Assembly: GCF_014712675.1 (NCBI RefSeq)
Contig: NZ_JACXSI010000009.1
Span: 19,230-83,229, forward strand
From: Peribacillus faecalis
GTDB lineage: Bacteria; Bacillota; Bacilli; Bacillales; DSM-1321
DNA: 64,000 bases
Direction: 5' to 3'
Below the pieces are notes generated by a model. That model did no database searches, was not told the DNA's origin, and saw only the letters and a program-made list of their open reading frames with translations. Positions 1 to 8,858 of this stretch are shown piece by piece. Each line of letters opens with the position of its first letter. Within the stretch, counting starts at the first letter, position 1. The position numbers were made by a program, and so were the translations under genes.

Positions 1-746
1 ATAATAATATTGTCGGTACCGAGCACAAGGTAGTTCCCGAAATTTTGTAAAACAATAGCTTTAACGTTTTTTTGTATATTTAACTTTGTTTCTTTGTCTA
101 ATTTCCCTGCAGATTTATTTTTCAGATAAGGGTACATCTTATTAACAATATGAGCCAATATAATAGATGTTAAGAGAATAGTAATACTCTCAATTACCAA
201 AAATAAAATGTAGTTTTGAGTAAAATATAGAATAGCAATCTTTAAGCACATAGTTATAATTGAAGATACAGTAAAAATGGCAGTTACTATATATCCTTTT
301 TGACAAACGTTTAAAAAATTATTTTTATGAATAAATAAATAAGGTAATACTGTATTCATTAAAAATATAAGATAAATAAAGTGAATATTCTCCACATCAG
401 TTTCCTTTATGAATACACTTAAAAAAGGTAAAAATAGTAATCCTAACGCCAGTACAATTAAAGCTATAACTAAGTATGCATTACGATAAAATTTCATTAA
501 TACAACTATTTTTGTTTGGTTATTTTCGGCTACTGGCTTATACAGACTATAAACGATACTTGATCCGATACCTGCCTCTGCTAAAGCTAATATACCTAAT
601 ATATTGGCTAATAGCGCATTTATACCCAGATATTCTATGCCAAGACTGCTAATAAAAACGGTCCTGGAAATAAAACTTAACATAGTGATTATGAATTGAT
701 TAGCTAATCCTGCGGTTATATTTAAAATTGAATTACGAGTTCTCAT
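1..746 (-). CDS. Wzx-type polysaccharide flippase, N-terminal part (cut by window edge)
   Basis: The frame opens at an ATG at 746, six bases after AAGGAG, and stays open to the window edge, giving about 248 residues of an unfinished protein. It begins MRTRNSILNITAGLANQ, followed by SRTVFISSLGIEYLGINAL and AEAGIGSSIVYSLYKP, the conserved N-terminus of lipid-linked repeat-unit flippases of the polysaccharide biosynthesis/MOP superfamily. Several hydrophobic segments alternate with short basic loops. It sits distal in the eps operon, where a repeat-unit exporter is expected beside the EpsG-type polymerase. The role (moving undecaprenyl-linked repeat units across the membrane) is inferred from the family. 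The C-terminal half is not visible. Confidence 0.85.
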   Translation of the reverse strand, partial: MRTRNSILNITAGLANQFIITMLSFISRTVFISSLGIEYLGINALLANILGILALAEAGIGSSIVYSLYKPVAENNQTKIVVLMKFYRNAYLVIALIVLALGLLFLPFLSVFIKETDVENIHFIYLIFLMNTVLPYLFIHKNNFLNVCQKGYIVTAIFTVSSIITMCLKIAILYFTQNYILFLVIESITILLTSIILAHIVNKMYPYLKNKSAGKLDKETKLNIQKNVKAIVLQNFGNYLVLGTDNII

Positions 747-795
747 GTTTTTCTCCTTGCATTTTTCCTTTTGCAAAATAGAAAAATGAATGATT

Positions 796-1005
796 CTATA
801 AAATAAAACCCTTCAAATCAGTTAAATCCTTCCTCATTTGTTCTTTCTTAGTTTCAGATATTTTACCATTTGTAGTGAAATTACTATCATATATTTTTGT
901 TGAACTATTATTAAATTGTTTATTTGTATTATCATTATACTTAGATAATGTTGCTAGCAATTTTCCCCTATTTTCAATCCCATTTTGATATAATCCTCTA
1001 ACCAT
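796..1005 (-). CDS. 69-codon ORF of unknown function, possibly a 3' gene remnant
   Basis: An ATG at 1005 follows GGAGG at four bases and opens a 69-codon frame ending 49 bp before the flippase start. The product is polar and Asn/Lys/Thr-rich, with no membrane segment or motif I recognise. It overlaps, in another frame, the acyltransferase-like remnant at 954-1067. Either it is a small hypothetical gene or it is what remains of a degraded gene that recombined here. The ending QMRKDLTDLKGFIL looks like a genuine protein C-terminus, which slightly favours a remnant. Confidence 0.3.
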   Translation of the reverse strand: MVRGLYQNGIENRGKLLATLSKYNDNTNKQFNNSSTKIYDSNFTTNGKISETKKEQMRKDLTDLKGFIL

Positions 1006-1067
1006 TGTTCCTCCAGTATGAATTTTCTTCCTCTAGCTCTAAAATAGTTAAAAACCTTTTTAAACAA
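954..1067 (-). pseudogene. 5' remnant of a hexapeptide-type acyltransferase
   Basis: A TTG at 1067 lies nine bases after AAGGAG and starts a 37-codon frame. It contains FRARGRKFILEEQWLED and ends IKMGLKIGENC followed by TAG. The end resembles the lead-in to the left-handed beta-helix of sugar O-acetyltransferases (GMKIGxNC then hexapeptide repeats), but the repeats are missing. I read it as the truncated 5' end of an acetyltransferase gene that once lay between the GH88-like gene and the flippase gene. The family call rests on a short stretch and is tentative. Confidence 0.4.
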
Positions 1068-1072
1068 ATACT

Positions 1073-2257
1073 TCAGCTCCTTATGTTAGACTGTGCATTA
1101 ACTGTCCTTATACAAAATCCTTGTGTAAATGGTAATATATTATATAGTTGCGAATATACGCCGATATCTTTTGTATCTCCTTGTGAAAAATCAATAGATC
1201 CATCTTTTCTTGTGACGCTCATCAAATAATTTGTAGCTCTATTTGTACTTTCAAGACATTCTTTATTAATCTCTTTTATTTTTGATGAGTTGAGTAAAAA
1301 CCATGCTAATATTGCCGTTGTTGAAGAGTCCGATCTAGTTTCTTCTCTTATTACAGTCCAATTCCAGCTGCCATTCGATTGTTGAAAAAAGATGACTGAT
1401 TTAGCTAATTTTATAATTATTTTTTCTAAATCATTTTTATACGAAGAATGATTACTAAGTTCATTCCAAGTATCAATTAAACCTATGGAAAGCCATCCGA
1501 TTCCTCTACCCCATCCGTATATTCCAAGTGGTAATTTATTTTCGACTTGGTACGCATGACAAGGAATGAAATGTTCATCCAGCATTCCGAATTTCACATA
1601 TTCTTGAATCTGGTTTATTGCTAACTCTATACATTCTGGTTTATTGTACTTTTTACCATAAGCCACTAAAAAAGGACATATAAAACCTATCGTGTCTACA
1701 TATCTGTAGCTCTGCATAGATTTTCTATATCCTACTGTACCGTCCGATCCTATATGCTCTTTTATTAGATCCCAAGTATAATTTAAAGCTTGTTTATATC
1801 GATTCACTTCGATAAAATCCATTTTCATAATTGCATATGCTAAAATGCCCACATCTACATGTATTGGTTTTTGCTTCCATTGTCCATTTTTATCAAATTT
1901 GTTATTTAAGAAATTTGTCATTTCTTTTTCAATATGATTCTCCTTCGAATTTTTCATATATTCAATCAAACCCAATATTAATGCTGCCTCTTGCCAATGC
2001 TGGATAGAACTTTTTGAATAATTCCCTCTTAATATATCTATAAATATTAGCCTTGTATTATCCGTCACTTTAATTTTAGGTGTATGATTTAACCATTTAA
2101 TTGCTTTAATTGTAATCTTTTCATTCCATGCAGAGTAGTTCGAAAATTTCCCAATATGAATTCGCTTGAACCAATCTGACATTATTGGGGTAAGATCAAT
2201 TAAAATAATTCCTATTACTAATAGTAGAATTACAAAAATCGGTATTAGTATAAGCAT
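1073..2257 (-). CDS. Membrane-anchored GH88/GH105-like unsaturated glycosyl hydrolase
   Basis: 394 residues. Residues 1-23 form one hydrophobic segment ending LLVIGIILIDL, so the protein is probably tethered to the membrane. The remainder resembles the alpha/alpha-barrel family of unsaturated glucuronyl/rhamnogalacturonyl hydrolases (YteR, GH88/105): an HVDVGILAYA helix, RYVDTIGFICPFLVAYG near 185 (usual D-T-x-x-x-x-P pattern), GWGRGIGWLSIGL near 260 (the WGRGxGW signature) and a late SNGSWNW. The start has GAAAGGA eight bases upstream. Such enzymes normally act on products of polysaccharide lyases; in an EPS operon it may trim or release polymer. Substrate is unknown. The gene lies 17 bp after a GT4 gene. 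Confidence 0.65.
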   Translation of the reverse strand: MLILIPIFVILLLVIGIILIDLTPIMSDWFKRIHIGKFSNYSAWNEKITIKAIKWLNHTPKIKVTDNTRLIFIDILRGNYSKSSIQHWQEAALILGLIEYMKNSKENHIEKEMTNFLNNKFDKNGQWKQKPIHVDVGILAYAIMKMDFIEVNRYKQALNYTWDLIKEHIGSDGTVGYRKSMQSYRYVDTIGFICPFLVAYGKKYNKPECIELAINQIQEYVKFGMLDEHFIPCHAYQVENKLPLGIYGWGRGIGWLSIGLIDTWNELSNHSSYKNDLEKIIIKLAKSVIFFQQSNGSWNWTVIREETRSDSSTTAILAWFLLNSSKIKEINKECLESTNRATNYLMSVTRKDGSIDFSQGDTKDIGVYSQLYNILPFTQGFCIRTVNAQSNIRS

Positions 2258-2274
2258 TCCTTTGTTCCTTTCGT

Positions 2275-3462
2275 TTATCCTGCATTAAACATCTGATATA
2301 GCTTGTGAATTTCTGATTCCGTACCAAGCTTTTCCTTGGCTAAATGATTTGTCAATTTTGTTCTCAAGTTTAAATCATCAATTAATAATTGAATGCCTTT
2401 AGCAATTGCATCTGCATCCATTTCTACTATTATTCCGGTTTGATTATTTATAATTTGATCTGATACTGTACTGAAATTTGTAACAACAATCGGCTTGTTT
2501 AAAATCTTCGCTTCGTCGATCGCAATAGATTTACCTTCAAATCTGGAACATTGGACATAGATATCTGCATTTTTAATATAAGGATATGGATTTTCTTTCA
2601 TACCTAATAAGAAAAAATGATCATTTAAATTATGTTTATCGATTAGTAATTCTAATTCTTTTCTTTCTTCACCTTCTCCAATAACAAACCATTTAATCGG
2701 ATAATTTTGACTGATAAGTTTTTTACATGCTTCAATGGCCATTTCATAACCTTTTTGAAAATGTAATCTTCCTATGGAAACAATTTTGATGCCAGAAGTA
2801 TTTAATTTAATATCGTCCTGAGCCAATTTAATTATTGTTTGGGGAGAAACGATATTATGCATTACTTTAACTCTTTTCTCAAAAATGGGAAAGTTCCGTT
2901 TAAGCACTTCGCTGCATTGTTCAGACACTGTAACAATGTGATCTAATTTTTGAAAATACTTTTTATCAATATTCGAATCAAGTCCCAACTTTTCATAATC
3001 ATTATGAATAAAGCCAATTTTTTTAGTAGCACTCACTTGGTCTACACAATAATAAAGAGGATTTTTCTCCAAATAACCGATTGCAATGTCATATTTTTTA
3101 TTGATTTTCCCAAAAGATCTTGAGAGGTATTTCCATACTCTTTGTTGACATCGTATAGGATTCTTTTCGGTTTTGTAAATGAAACCAGCCATAATTCGAT
3201 TAAAAGCAATATCAACTCTTCTTATTTTAAGAGAATTTAATACTGCTTTTTTTATTGGCATATCGAAATATGCATATTCAGGAGGTTCCTTCATTATGGT
3301 GACTTGATTGGGAACATTAGTAAGGAATATTCCTTCCTTATTAAATAGTAATAAATCAACATCAAATCGGTTATAATCTAAAACCTCCAGTAACGAGATT
3401 AGTGCTTTTTCAGCGCCTCCACAATTTAAATTGTTCATGATAAATAATACGCTTTTTTTCAT
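2275..3462 (-). CDS. GT4 family glycosyltransferase (EPS operon, paralogue 1)
   Basis: 395 residues in a GT-B fold. The N-terminus MNNLNCGGAEKALISLLE (GGAE near 15) is the acceptor-side glycine motif. The C-terminal donor domain has IVSIGRLHFQKGYE and the block ADIYVQCSRFEGKSIAIDEA near 300, where the E-x7-E motif binds the sugar-nucleotide phosphate. Its start overlaps the stop of the upstream GT4 gene by 4 bp (ATGA), so the two are translationally coupled. It is closely similar in layout and wording to 3459-4667 and 6883-8109, suggesting local duplication. It should add one sugar to the lipid-linked repeat unit in the cytoplasm; sugar and linkage cannot be read. Confidence 0.85.
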   Translation of the reverse strand: MKKSVLFIMNNLNCGGAEKALISLLEVLDYNRFDVDLLLFNKEGIFLTNVPNQVTIMKEPPEYAYFDMPIKKAVLNSLKIRRVDIAFNRIMAGFIYKTEKNPIRCQQRVWKYLSRSFGKINKKYDIAIGYLEKNPLYYCVDQVSATKKIGFIHNDYEKLGLDSNIDKKYFQKLDHIVTVSEQCSEVLKRNFPIFEKRVKVMHNIVSPQTIIKLAQDDIKLNTSGIKIVSIGRLHFQKGYEMAIEACKKLISQNYPIKWFVIGEGEERKELELLIDKHNLNDHFFLLGMKENPYPYIKNADIYVQCSRFEGKSIAIDEAKILNKPIVVTNFSTVSDQIINNQTGIIVEMDADAIAKGIQLLIDDLNLRTKLTNHLAKEKLGTESEIHKLYQMFNAG

Positions 3463-4667
3463 GCATTGGACACATCCTCGATAAGAGCATAAAATTTTTC
3501 AATTTCTTTTTCAGTACTTAAATTTTCTTTTGAAAGGTTGCTGATGATGTTACATTTCAATTGCTTATCATGAATTAATGTAGCAATTCCACCACATATC
3601 GAATTAGGATCTTGATTAACAATTAATCCATTTTTCTTATCACTAATTTGATCTTTAACAGTAGGATAATTTGTTACGACAATAGGCTTATGTAATATCT
3701 TTGCTTCATCAATAGCTATAGATTTACCTTCATACCTGGATGGTTGAACATAGATATCCGCATTTTTTATGTATGGATAGGGATTAGCTTTTGTTCCCAA
3801 AAGTATAAAAATATTTGTCAATCCATTTCTCTTAATTAATTGCTCTAAATTTTCTCTTTCAGTACCTTCACCTATAATCTGCCAACTAATTTGATATCCT
3901 TGATTTACAAGAAGCTTACAGGCATTAATCGCTAAATCAATGCCTTTCTCATAACTTAGCCGGGCTACTGTTATCAGTTTAATATAATTTTTTTCTTGAG
4001 TTGAAATGTCATTTCCACTTTTATGTGATAGTTCCTCTACAGTTTGTGGAGATACTATATTTTCTATTATTTTTATTCTATCTTTTAAATCGGGAAATGT
4101 TGTCATTAAAGAATGAGCACATTCGTTTGAGACGGTAACAAGATAGTCTAACTTGTTAAAATAGGAAGCATCAAACCTATAATCCATGTCAGAATTCCCG
4201 TAATTTGTATGTATCCATCCAATTTTTTTCTTTGCAATTACTTTATCAACAATGAAATAGATTGGTGATTTTTCAAGAAAACCTATAGCAATATCATACT
4301 CTTTTTTTAATTGTACAAATGAATTACTAACATATCTCCATGTTTTTTGCTCCTTATTAGTCTTGGATATAATATTGAACAAAGAAAACATTAATCTTGA
4401 ATAAACTAACAACATTTTTCCTTCTTTTAAAAATTGTTTTATAGATTTAATAATAAATCTGGTGAAAATCTTATTATCATAAGGTATTTCTATAATATTA
4501 ACTTCTTTTGGGATTAAGTTTAAAAACAAACCTGATTTATTAAATAATAATAAATCTACTTCATATACTTCATAATCTATTTGTAACAGTAAGTTTGTTA
4601 AACTTTTTTCTCCCCCACCAGAAGTTAAACTAGGCATGACAAATAAGAGCTTTTTTTTCATTTTCAC
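3459..4667 (-). CDS. GT4 family glycosyltransferase (EPS operon, paralogue 2)
   Basis: 402 residues with the same two-domain GT-B architecture as its downstream neighbour. SLTSGGGEKSLTNLLLQ near 12-28 replaces GGAEKAL; the donor domain has LITVARLSYEKGIDLAI and ADIYVQPSRYEGKSIAIDEA, then HKPIVVTNYPTVKDQI. The start ATG follows a weak GAGGTG. Shared peptides with 2275-3462 (IAIGFLEKSP/IAIGYLEKNP, KKIGWIHTNY/KKIGFIHNDY) show the two are paralogues. Cytoplasmic sugar transfer to the EPS repeat unit is inferred; specificity is unknown. Confidence 0.85.
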   Translation of the reverse strand: MKMKKKLLFVMPSLTSGGGEKSLTNLLLQIDYEVYEVDLLLFNKSGLFLNLIPKEVNIIEIPYDNKIFTRFIIKSIKQFLKEGKMLLVYSRLMFSLFNIISKTNKEQKTWRYVSNSFVQLKKEYDIAIGFLEKSPIYFIVDKVIAKKKIGWIHTNYGNSDMDYRFDASYFNKLDYLVTVSNECAHSLMTTFPDLKDRIKIIENIVSPQTVEELSHKSGNDISTQEKNYIKLITVARLSYEKGIDLAINACKLLVNQGYQISWQIIGEGTERENLEQLIKRNGLTNIFILLGTKANPYPYIKNADIYVQPSRYEGKSIAIDEAKILHKPIVVTNYPTVKDQISDKKNGLIVNQDPNSICGGIATLIHDKQLKCNIISNLSKENLSTEKEIEKFYALIEDVSNA

Positions 4668-4679
4668 ACCTCATAATAA

Positions 4680-5837
4680 TCAAGTTAACTCTTTTATATA
4701 ATCTACTGCTTTATACGAAAGTTTTTGTATGACAGGTATTTTTTGTTGCAAATGATTTTTAATTGCTGCTTCTTCTTCAACCATCTGCTCAAAGCATTGT
4801 ATAAGTTTCTTATAATCTGATATTTCATTAACCCCTAACACAAATTTCTCCTCGCCGAATAGATCTTTGGCAATTCCTTTTGATTTAACACTATAGCCTA
4901 ATACCATAGTAGGTACATTCGTTGAATAGGCCGCAATCGTTGCATGAGTTCTTGCTCCTATAAAGAATTTCATTCTAGCAATATAACCCTTGTATTCTGT
5001 AGCTTTTAAATTGTCTGGTAATATTATTATTCTGTTTGTATTTTTGAACTCTTCATAAAAGCTATTAAGTATAAGATAATCATTATTTCCTTCTTCGATT
5101 ACATGTGGAGTTAATGCAATTGTAAGATTTGTCGTATCTAAAATATGTTGAATTAACATTCTTACAGATGATTTAGCATCTTTATTCTTTTCATCAATTA
5201 ACGGGCTGAAATTAAGTCCAACCACATGCCCTTCTTTCCAAATTGGAGGTAAAGGTAGTTCCGTTTTTTCCATCGTAAAAGCAGGATCTGCACATAACTT
5301 TACATTAGTAAGCCCATTATCTTTTAACAATGTGTAAGTAAGTGTTTCTCGTGCTAAAATTAAATCAAACAGTTTTAAATCTTCTAACTTCTTCGGAGAC
5401 AAGTCCTCTTCACCAATGGAACAAGCCCACAATACTAATTTTTTTCCTTGTTCTTTTATTCTTCTATCTATTTCGTACATTCCTGGCTGCTCTCCATAGC
5501 AATAATTGTCTCCACCAATAGATAAAAAGATATCCACATCTTTTATATGTTTAATTATGTTCTTCTCTATATGTCCTAATGCAAAAGATTCCTTTTGCAT
5601 TAATTTCAATTGAATTGCGGACAAAAACCAATTAATAGAATATTTTCTTAAAGGTGTTTTTGATCCATCATAAATCCCATCTAGATTCAACAAAAAGGTA
5701 TCAGTAGCAGGTTTTCCAGATACTAAATATACTTTTGAAGTTTTTATTTTTTCTTTTATAATTGTGCTGGATGATCTAACAATTGCTTCACATCCTCTAT
5801 TTAAGCTGCCATTATGGGCAAACATCATTACTTTCAT
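4680..5837 (-). CDS. Polysaccharide pyruvyl transferase family protein (EpsO/CsaB-like)
   Basis: 385 residues. MFAHNGSLNRGCEAIVRSS at the N-terminus (N-x-G/RG-x-E-A), DIFLSIGGDNYCYGEQPG near 105 and FFIGARTHATIAAYS near 293 are the conserved blocks of the polysaccharide pyruvyl transferase family. Members transfer enolpyruvate to sugars as ketals, giving the polymer negative charge, though several have other or unknown activities. The gene sits between a GT2 and a GT4 gene with 11-12 bp gaps, so it most likely decorates the EPS repeat unit. Acceptor is unknown. Confidence 0.8.
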   Translation of the reverse strand: MKVMMFAHNGSLNRGCEAIVRSSSTIIKEKIKTSKVYLVSGKPATDTFLLNLDGIYDGSKTPLRKYSINWFLSAIQLKLMQKESFALGHIEKNIIKHIKDVDIFLSIGGDNYCYGEQPGMYEIDRRIKEQGKKLVLWACSIGEEDLSPKKLEDLKLFDLILARETLTYTLLKDNGLTNVKLCADPAFTMEKTELPLPPIWKEGHVVGLNFSPLIDEKNKDAKSSVRMLIQHILDTTNLTIALTPHVIEEGNNDYLILNSFYEEFKNTNRIIILPDNLKATEYKGYIARMKFFIGARTHATIAAYSTNVPTMVLGYSVKSKGIAKDLFGEEKFVLGVNEISDYKKLIQCFEQMVEEEAAIKNHLQQKIPVIQKLSYKAVDYIKELT

Positions 5838-5848
5838 ACATATACTCC

Positions 5849-6886
5849 TTACTTTTCTTTATTTCTAGCACGACTATACGCTGTAATCAGGTATAGAATT
5901 ATAGTAAGTCTTTTTCTTATCGCATAAATAAGTGCTCTCTCATAACTGACTAATCCACTTTGATTTTCTATATAATAATAAGATAATGATTCTTGAACAC
6001 TTTTATCACTTATCATTTTCTTTATAAATAAGTATCTTTTAAGGAAGGATACTTCTTTAGATGGTTGAAAATATATATGAATATAAGCTATGGTACTTTT
6101 AATCAGCTTGATTGATTTAAATTGCTTTATAGTATGAATACCAATTTTATTTTGGATTTGATCAGGGAGTTCCATATTATATACATTTAATGATTGCTGG
6201 AAGTAGTTTTTTTTAAGAATATTTCTAGTTGCACTACCAGCTACTTCTCTATAGTAATACCCAGTATAATCAAGATAGATTGTATTTTTAGCAGTATAAA
6301 AAAAAGAAATATTAAACATTCCATCTTCTCCTAAGTCCATGTTCCGCGGGAAGGTAATATTCTTTTCTTGTATTATTTTATTTTTAAATATCTTATTACA
6401 AACTGTGTTCAAATTCTCTTCCTTTATGAAGTAGGGAAGTATTGTATGATTAATAAAATCTACGTCTAAAAGATTGTTTTTCGGAAAAGTATAATCTGTA
6501 ATAAGCTTATGTCCGTCTATTTCACTTTCATAATTACAAAAAACAACATCACAATTATATTCTTTCGCTTTCGTATATAATTGTTCATACATATCTACTT
6601 CTACAAAGTCATCTGCATCAACAAAGCCAATATACTCGCCGGAAGCCCTGTGTAATCCAGCATTACGTGTCGTACTTACTCCACTATTTTCTTGATTTAT
6701 CAGTATTATTCTATTATCTATTTTTTTATACTCATTAATAATTTGTTCACTATTATCAGCTGATCCATCATTTATAAATATAAATTCACATTGCTGTAAA
6801 GTTTGATTCAAAAGTGATTCTATGCATTCACGAATATACTTTTCTGCATTGTATACAGGTATAATGACGCTAACTTTAACACTCAT
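5849..6886 (-). CDS. GT2 family glycosyltransferase
   Basis: 345 residues. The GT-A domain begins VSVIIPVYNAEKYIRECIES, has FINDGSADNSEQII near 35 and YIGFVDADDFVEVDMYEQL near 88 (DxD within DADD), then a FPRNMDLGEDGMFN acceptor-side block near 178. This is the EpsH/EpsJ-like capsule GT2 type. The start overlaps the stop of the GT4 gene at 6883 by 4 bp, so the genes are coupled. It probably adds a hexose or N-acetylhexosamine to the growing repeat unit; the sugar is not deducible. Confidence 0.85.
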   Translation of the reverse strand: MSVKVSVIIPVYNAEKYIRECIESLLNQTLQQCEFIFINDGSADNSEQIINEYKKIDNRIILINQENSGVSTTRNAGLHRASGEYIGFVDADDFVEVDMYEQLYTKAKEYNCDVVFCNYESEIDGHKLITDYTFPKNNLLDVDFINHTILPYFIKEENLNTVCNKIFKNKIIQEKNITFPRNMDLGEDGMFNISFFYTAKNTIYLDYTGYYYREVAGSATRNILKKNYFQQSLNVYNMELPDQIQNKIGIHTIKQFKSIKLIKSTIAYIHIYFQPSKEVSFLKRYLFIKKMISDKSVQESLSYYYIENQSGLVSYERALIYAIRKRLTIILYLITAYSRARNKEK

Positions 6887-8109
6887 AACCCCGCGGCTTC
6901 CTTTTTATCGTTATTATCGCTAAACAATCGATACAATAACTGTAATTGATTATAATTAGCATAATTAGATTTCTTACAATTAAACTCTAATTTCTTTCTT
7001 AAATTTAGATCTTGGTATAACTTTTCTATTTCATTAGCAATTCCTTCAGGAGACATATTGCAAATAACACCATCGTATCCATCATTAATTTGACTGTTTG
7101 CTGTAGAGTAATCTGTTATCACTACTGGTTTATTTAAAATTTGTGCTTCGATTACAGTTACTGCTTTCCCTTCATACCTAGATGGTTGAATATACAAATC
7201 TGCATTTAACATAAATGGATAAGGATTTATGTGTTTCCCTAGAAATATAAAATTATTTTCTAAATTATATTGTTTTACTAATTCCTTTAGGATTGATTCC
7301 TCGCCACCATAACCTAAAATATACCATGCTATATTATTAAAACCTCTATCCTTCAATATTTTTAAAGCTTTAATGGCTTGATCAATTCCCTTTGCATGAG
7401 ATAGTCTGGCTACAGTAATTATTTTAAATCTAGTATCTAGAAACATAGGATTGTCTATTTTTTCAGTAGCCAAATTTTTAATTAAATTTGGTGATGTTAA
7501 ATTTTCAATTACGACTACTTTCTTCTCTAATTCACCATATTTTTTTAAAAAGGATTGTTTTGAAGCTTCTGAGACCGCAATGATAAAATCAAATTTGTTC
7601 CAGATTTTCACATCTGATTTTTCATCTACTTCAATTGCTGAATAATCAGTATGTATCCATGCTATTTTCTTTTTAGCTTTTACCTTTTCTGCAACAAAAT
7701 AATGCGGCCATAAATAACTTATCGCTACATCGTATTCTTTATTTAAATCAGGAAGAATCGGTAGTGCAAATTTCCACATAAGTTGCATCTGATAGTAACC
7801 AGGTTCTGCTATTTTATTAACCCTTCCTTTTATATCAGCCATTATTTTAGAAATTACTCTTGAAATAGCAATAGGATATTGTTTAGTTTTCAAGACTTCC
7901 GCTATGGATTTCCTAAATGTAGTGTATTGAGTTATTTCCTCTAATAAAGTTATTTTATCAGAGAGTAAATTCATAAAATCTCCCTGGTGTTTGTACAACA
8001 TTAAATCCACAGTATAGTTTGCATAATCAAAATTATTTAACAAACTAATTAAACTTCGCTCAACACCGCCTATTTCCATATCGAATGATGCTATTAGTAC
8101 GGATTTCAT
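6883..8109 (-). CDS. GT4 family glycosyltransferase (EPS operon, paralogue 3)
   Basis: 408 residues. SFDMEIGGVERSLISLLNNF (GGVE) opens the N-terminal domain; IITVARLSHAKGIDQAI and ADLYIQPSRYEGKAVTVIEA carry the donor-site motif near 310. It is the third member of the local paralogue group with 2275-3462 and 3459-4667 (compare KKIAWIHTDYSAIE and NPYPFMLNADLYIQPS). It abuts the GT32 stop codon without a gap and overlaps the following GT2 gene, indicating a tightly coupled run. Cytoplasmic sugar transfer is inferred. Confidence 0.85.
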   Translation of the reverse strand: MKSVLIASFDMEIGGVERSLISLLNNFDYANYTVDLMLYKHQGDFMNLLSDKITLLEEITQYTTFRKSIAEVLKTKQYPIAISRVISKIMADIKGRVNKIAEPGYYQMQLMWKFALPILPDLNKEYDVAISYLWPHYFVAEKVKAKKKIAWIHTDYSAIEVDEKSDVKIWNKFDFIIAVSEASKQSFLKKYGELEKKVVVIENLTSPNLIKNLATEKIDNPMFLDTRFKIITVARLSHAKGIDQAIKALKILKDRGFNNIAWYILGYGGEESILKELVKQYNLENNFIFLGKHINPYPFMLNADLYIQPSRYEGKAVTVIEAQILNKPVVITDYSTANSQINDGYDGVICNMSPEGIANEIEKLYQDLNLRKKLEFNCKKSNYANYNQLQLLYRLFSDNNDKKEAAGL

Positions 8110-8853
8110 TTATATATTCTCTCCTCTAGAAAAAGTCGATCTTATTCTAGCTATATTACTCCCACCTATTACTTTGGCTGCCAGCTTTTTAACTTTTCCT
8201 TTCATTCTAGTTTTCAATGGCATCCAACTCTTATAAAAATGATGCATAGCATAAGTGTTTTTTGTTTTCATTGTATAGCAATTAATATAATCATAAGGTG
8301 AAAAGTAATCTTGGGAAAAAAAAGCGCCACATCCTTTTATTTCTTGATATGTGCCGCTTCTCTTAAGCCCCTTTTTTTCTAACAGTTCTGTAACTATTGC
8401 TACATTTGTTTTTTCATTTAATTGACCATCTGATTGAATAAAATCGAGATTTTTATAACTATCTACAAAAGTTTTGATGAATGGATGCTGTTTTTTTGCA
8501 CCTATAGTGCTTGTTGCTATATAATTTGCCTGTTCAAAGCCCCAAAAGGAATCATGATGGAGTAAATCATCAAAAGATTTGAATACTTCCACATCAGTAT
8601 CTAAATATATGCCCCCGTACTGGTACAATGAATGAACCCTTACATAATCGCTAACAAAAGCATATTTTCCCGTTTTGTATGCTTCTTTTACATAATTGTT
8701 AATGGATAGATCGAAGTTATCTTCATTCCACTCTTTAATTTCATAATCAACTAGTACTTCTCGCCAGCTCTTAATACAACGCTTAATGAGTTCTGGCTTT
8801 TCCTTTTTTCCAAACCAACAGTAGTGGATGATTTTAGGAATACTTTCTTTCAC
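8110..8853 (-). CDS. GT32-type glycosyltransferase (DXD sugar-binding)
   Basis: 247 residues from a GTG start preceded by AAGGAG at eight bases. IPKIIHYCWFGKKEKPELIK at the N-terminus and YAFVSDYVRVHSLYQYGGIY followed by LDTDVEVFKSFD near 75-105 are the diagnostic blocks of the Gly_transf_sug/GT32 family, including the metal-binding DTD. Such enzymes transfer mannose, galactose or related sugars in capsule and EPS clusters. The gene lies 5 bp after the SinR-like gene and is followed immediately by a GT4 gene. Confidence 0.85.
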   Translation of the reverse strand: MKESIPKIIHYCWFGKKEKPELIKRCIKSWREVLVDYEIKEWNEDNFDLSINNYVKEAYKTGKYAFVSDYVRVHSLYQYGGIYLDTDVEVFKSFDDLLHHDSFWGFEQANYIATSTIGAKKQHPFIKTFVDSYKNLDFIQSDGQLNEKTNVAIVTELLEKKGLKRSGTYQEIKGCGAFFSQDYFSPYDYINCYTMKTKNTYAMHHFYKSWMPLKTRMKGKVKKLAAKVIGGSNIARIRSTFSRGENI

Positions 8854-8858
8854 TTTTC

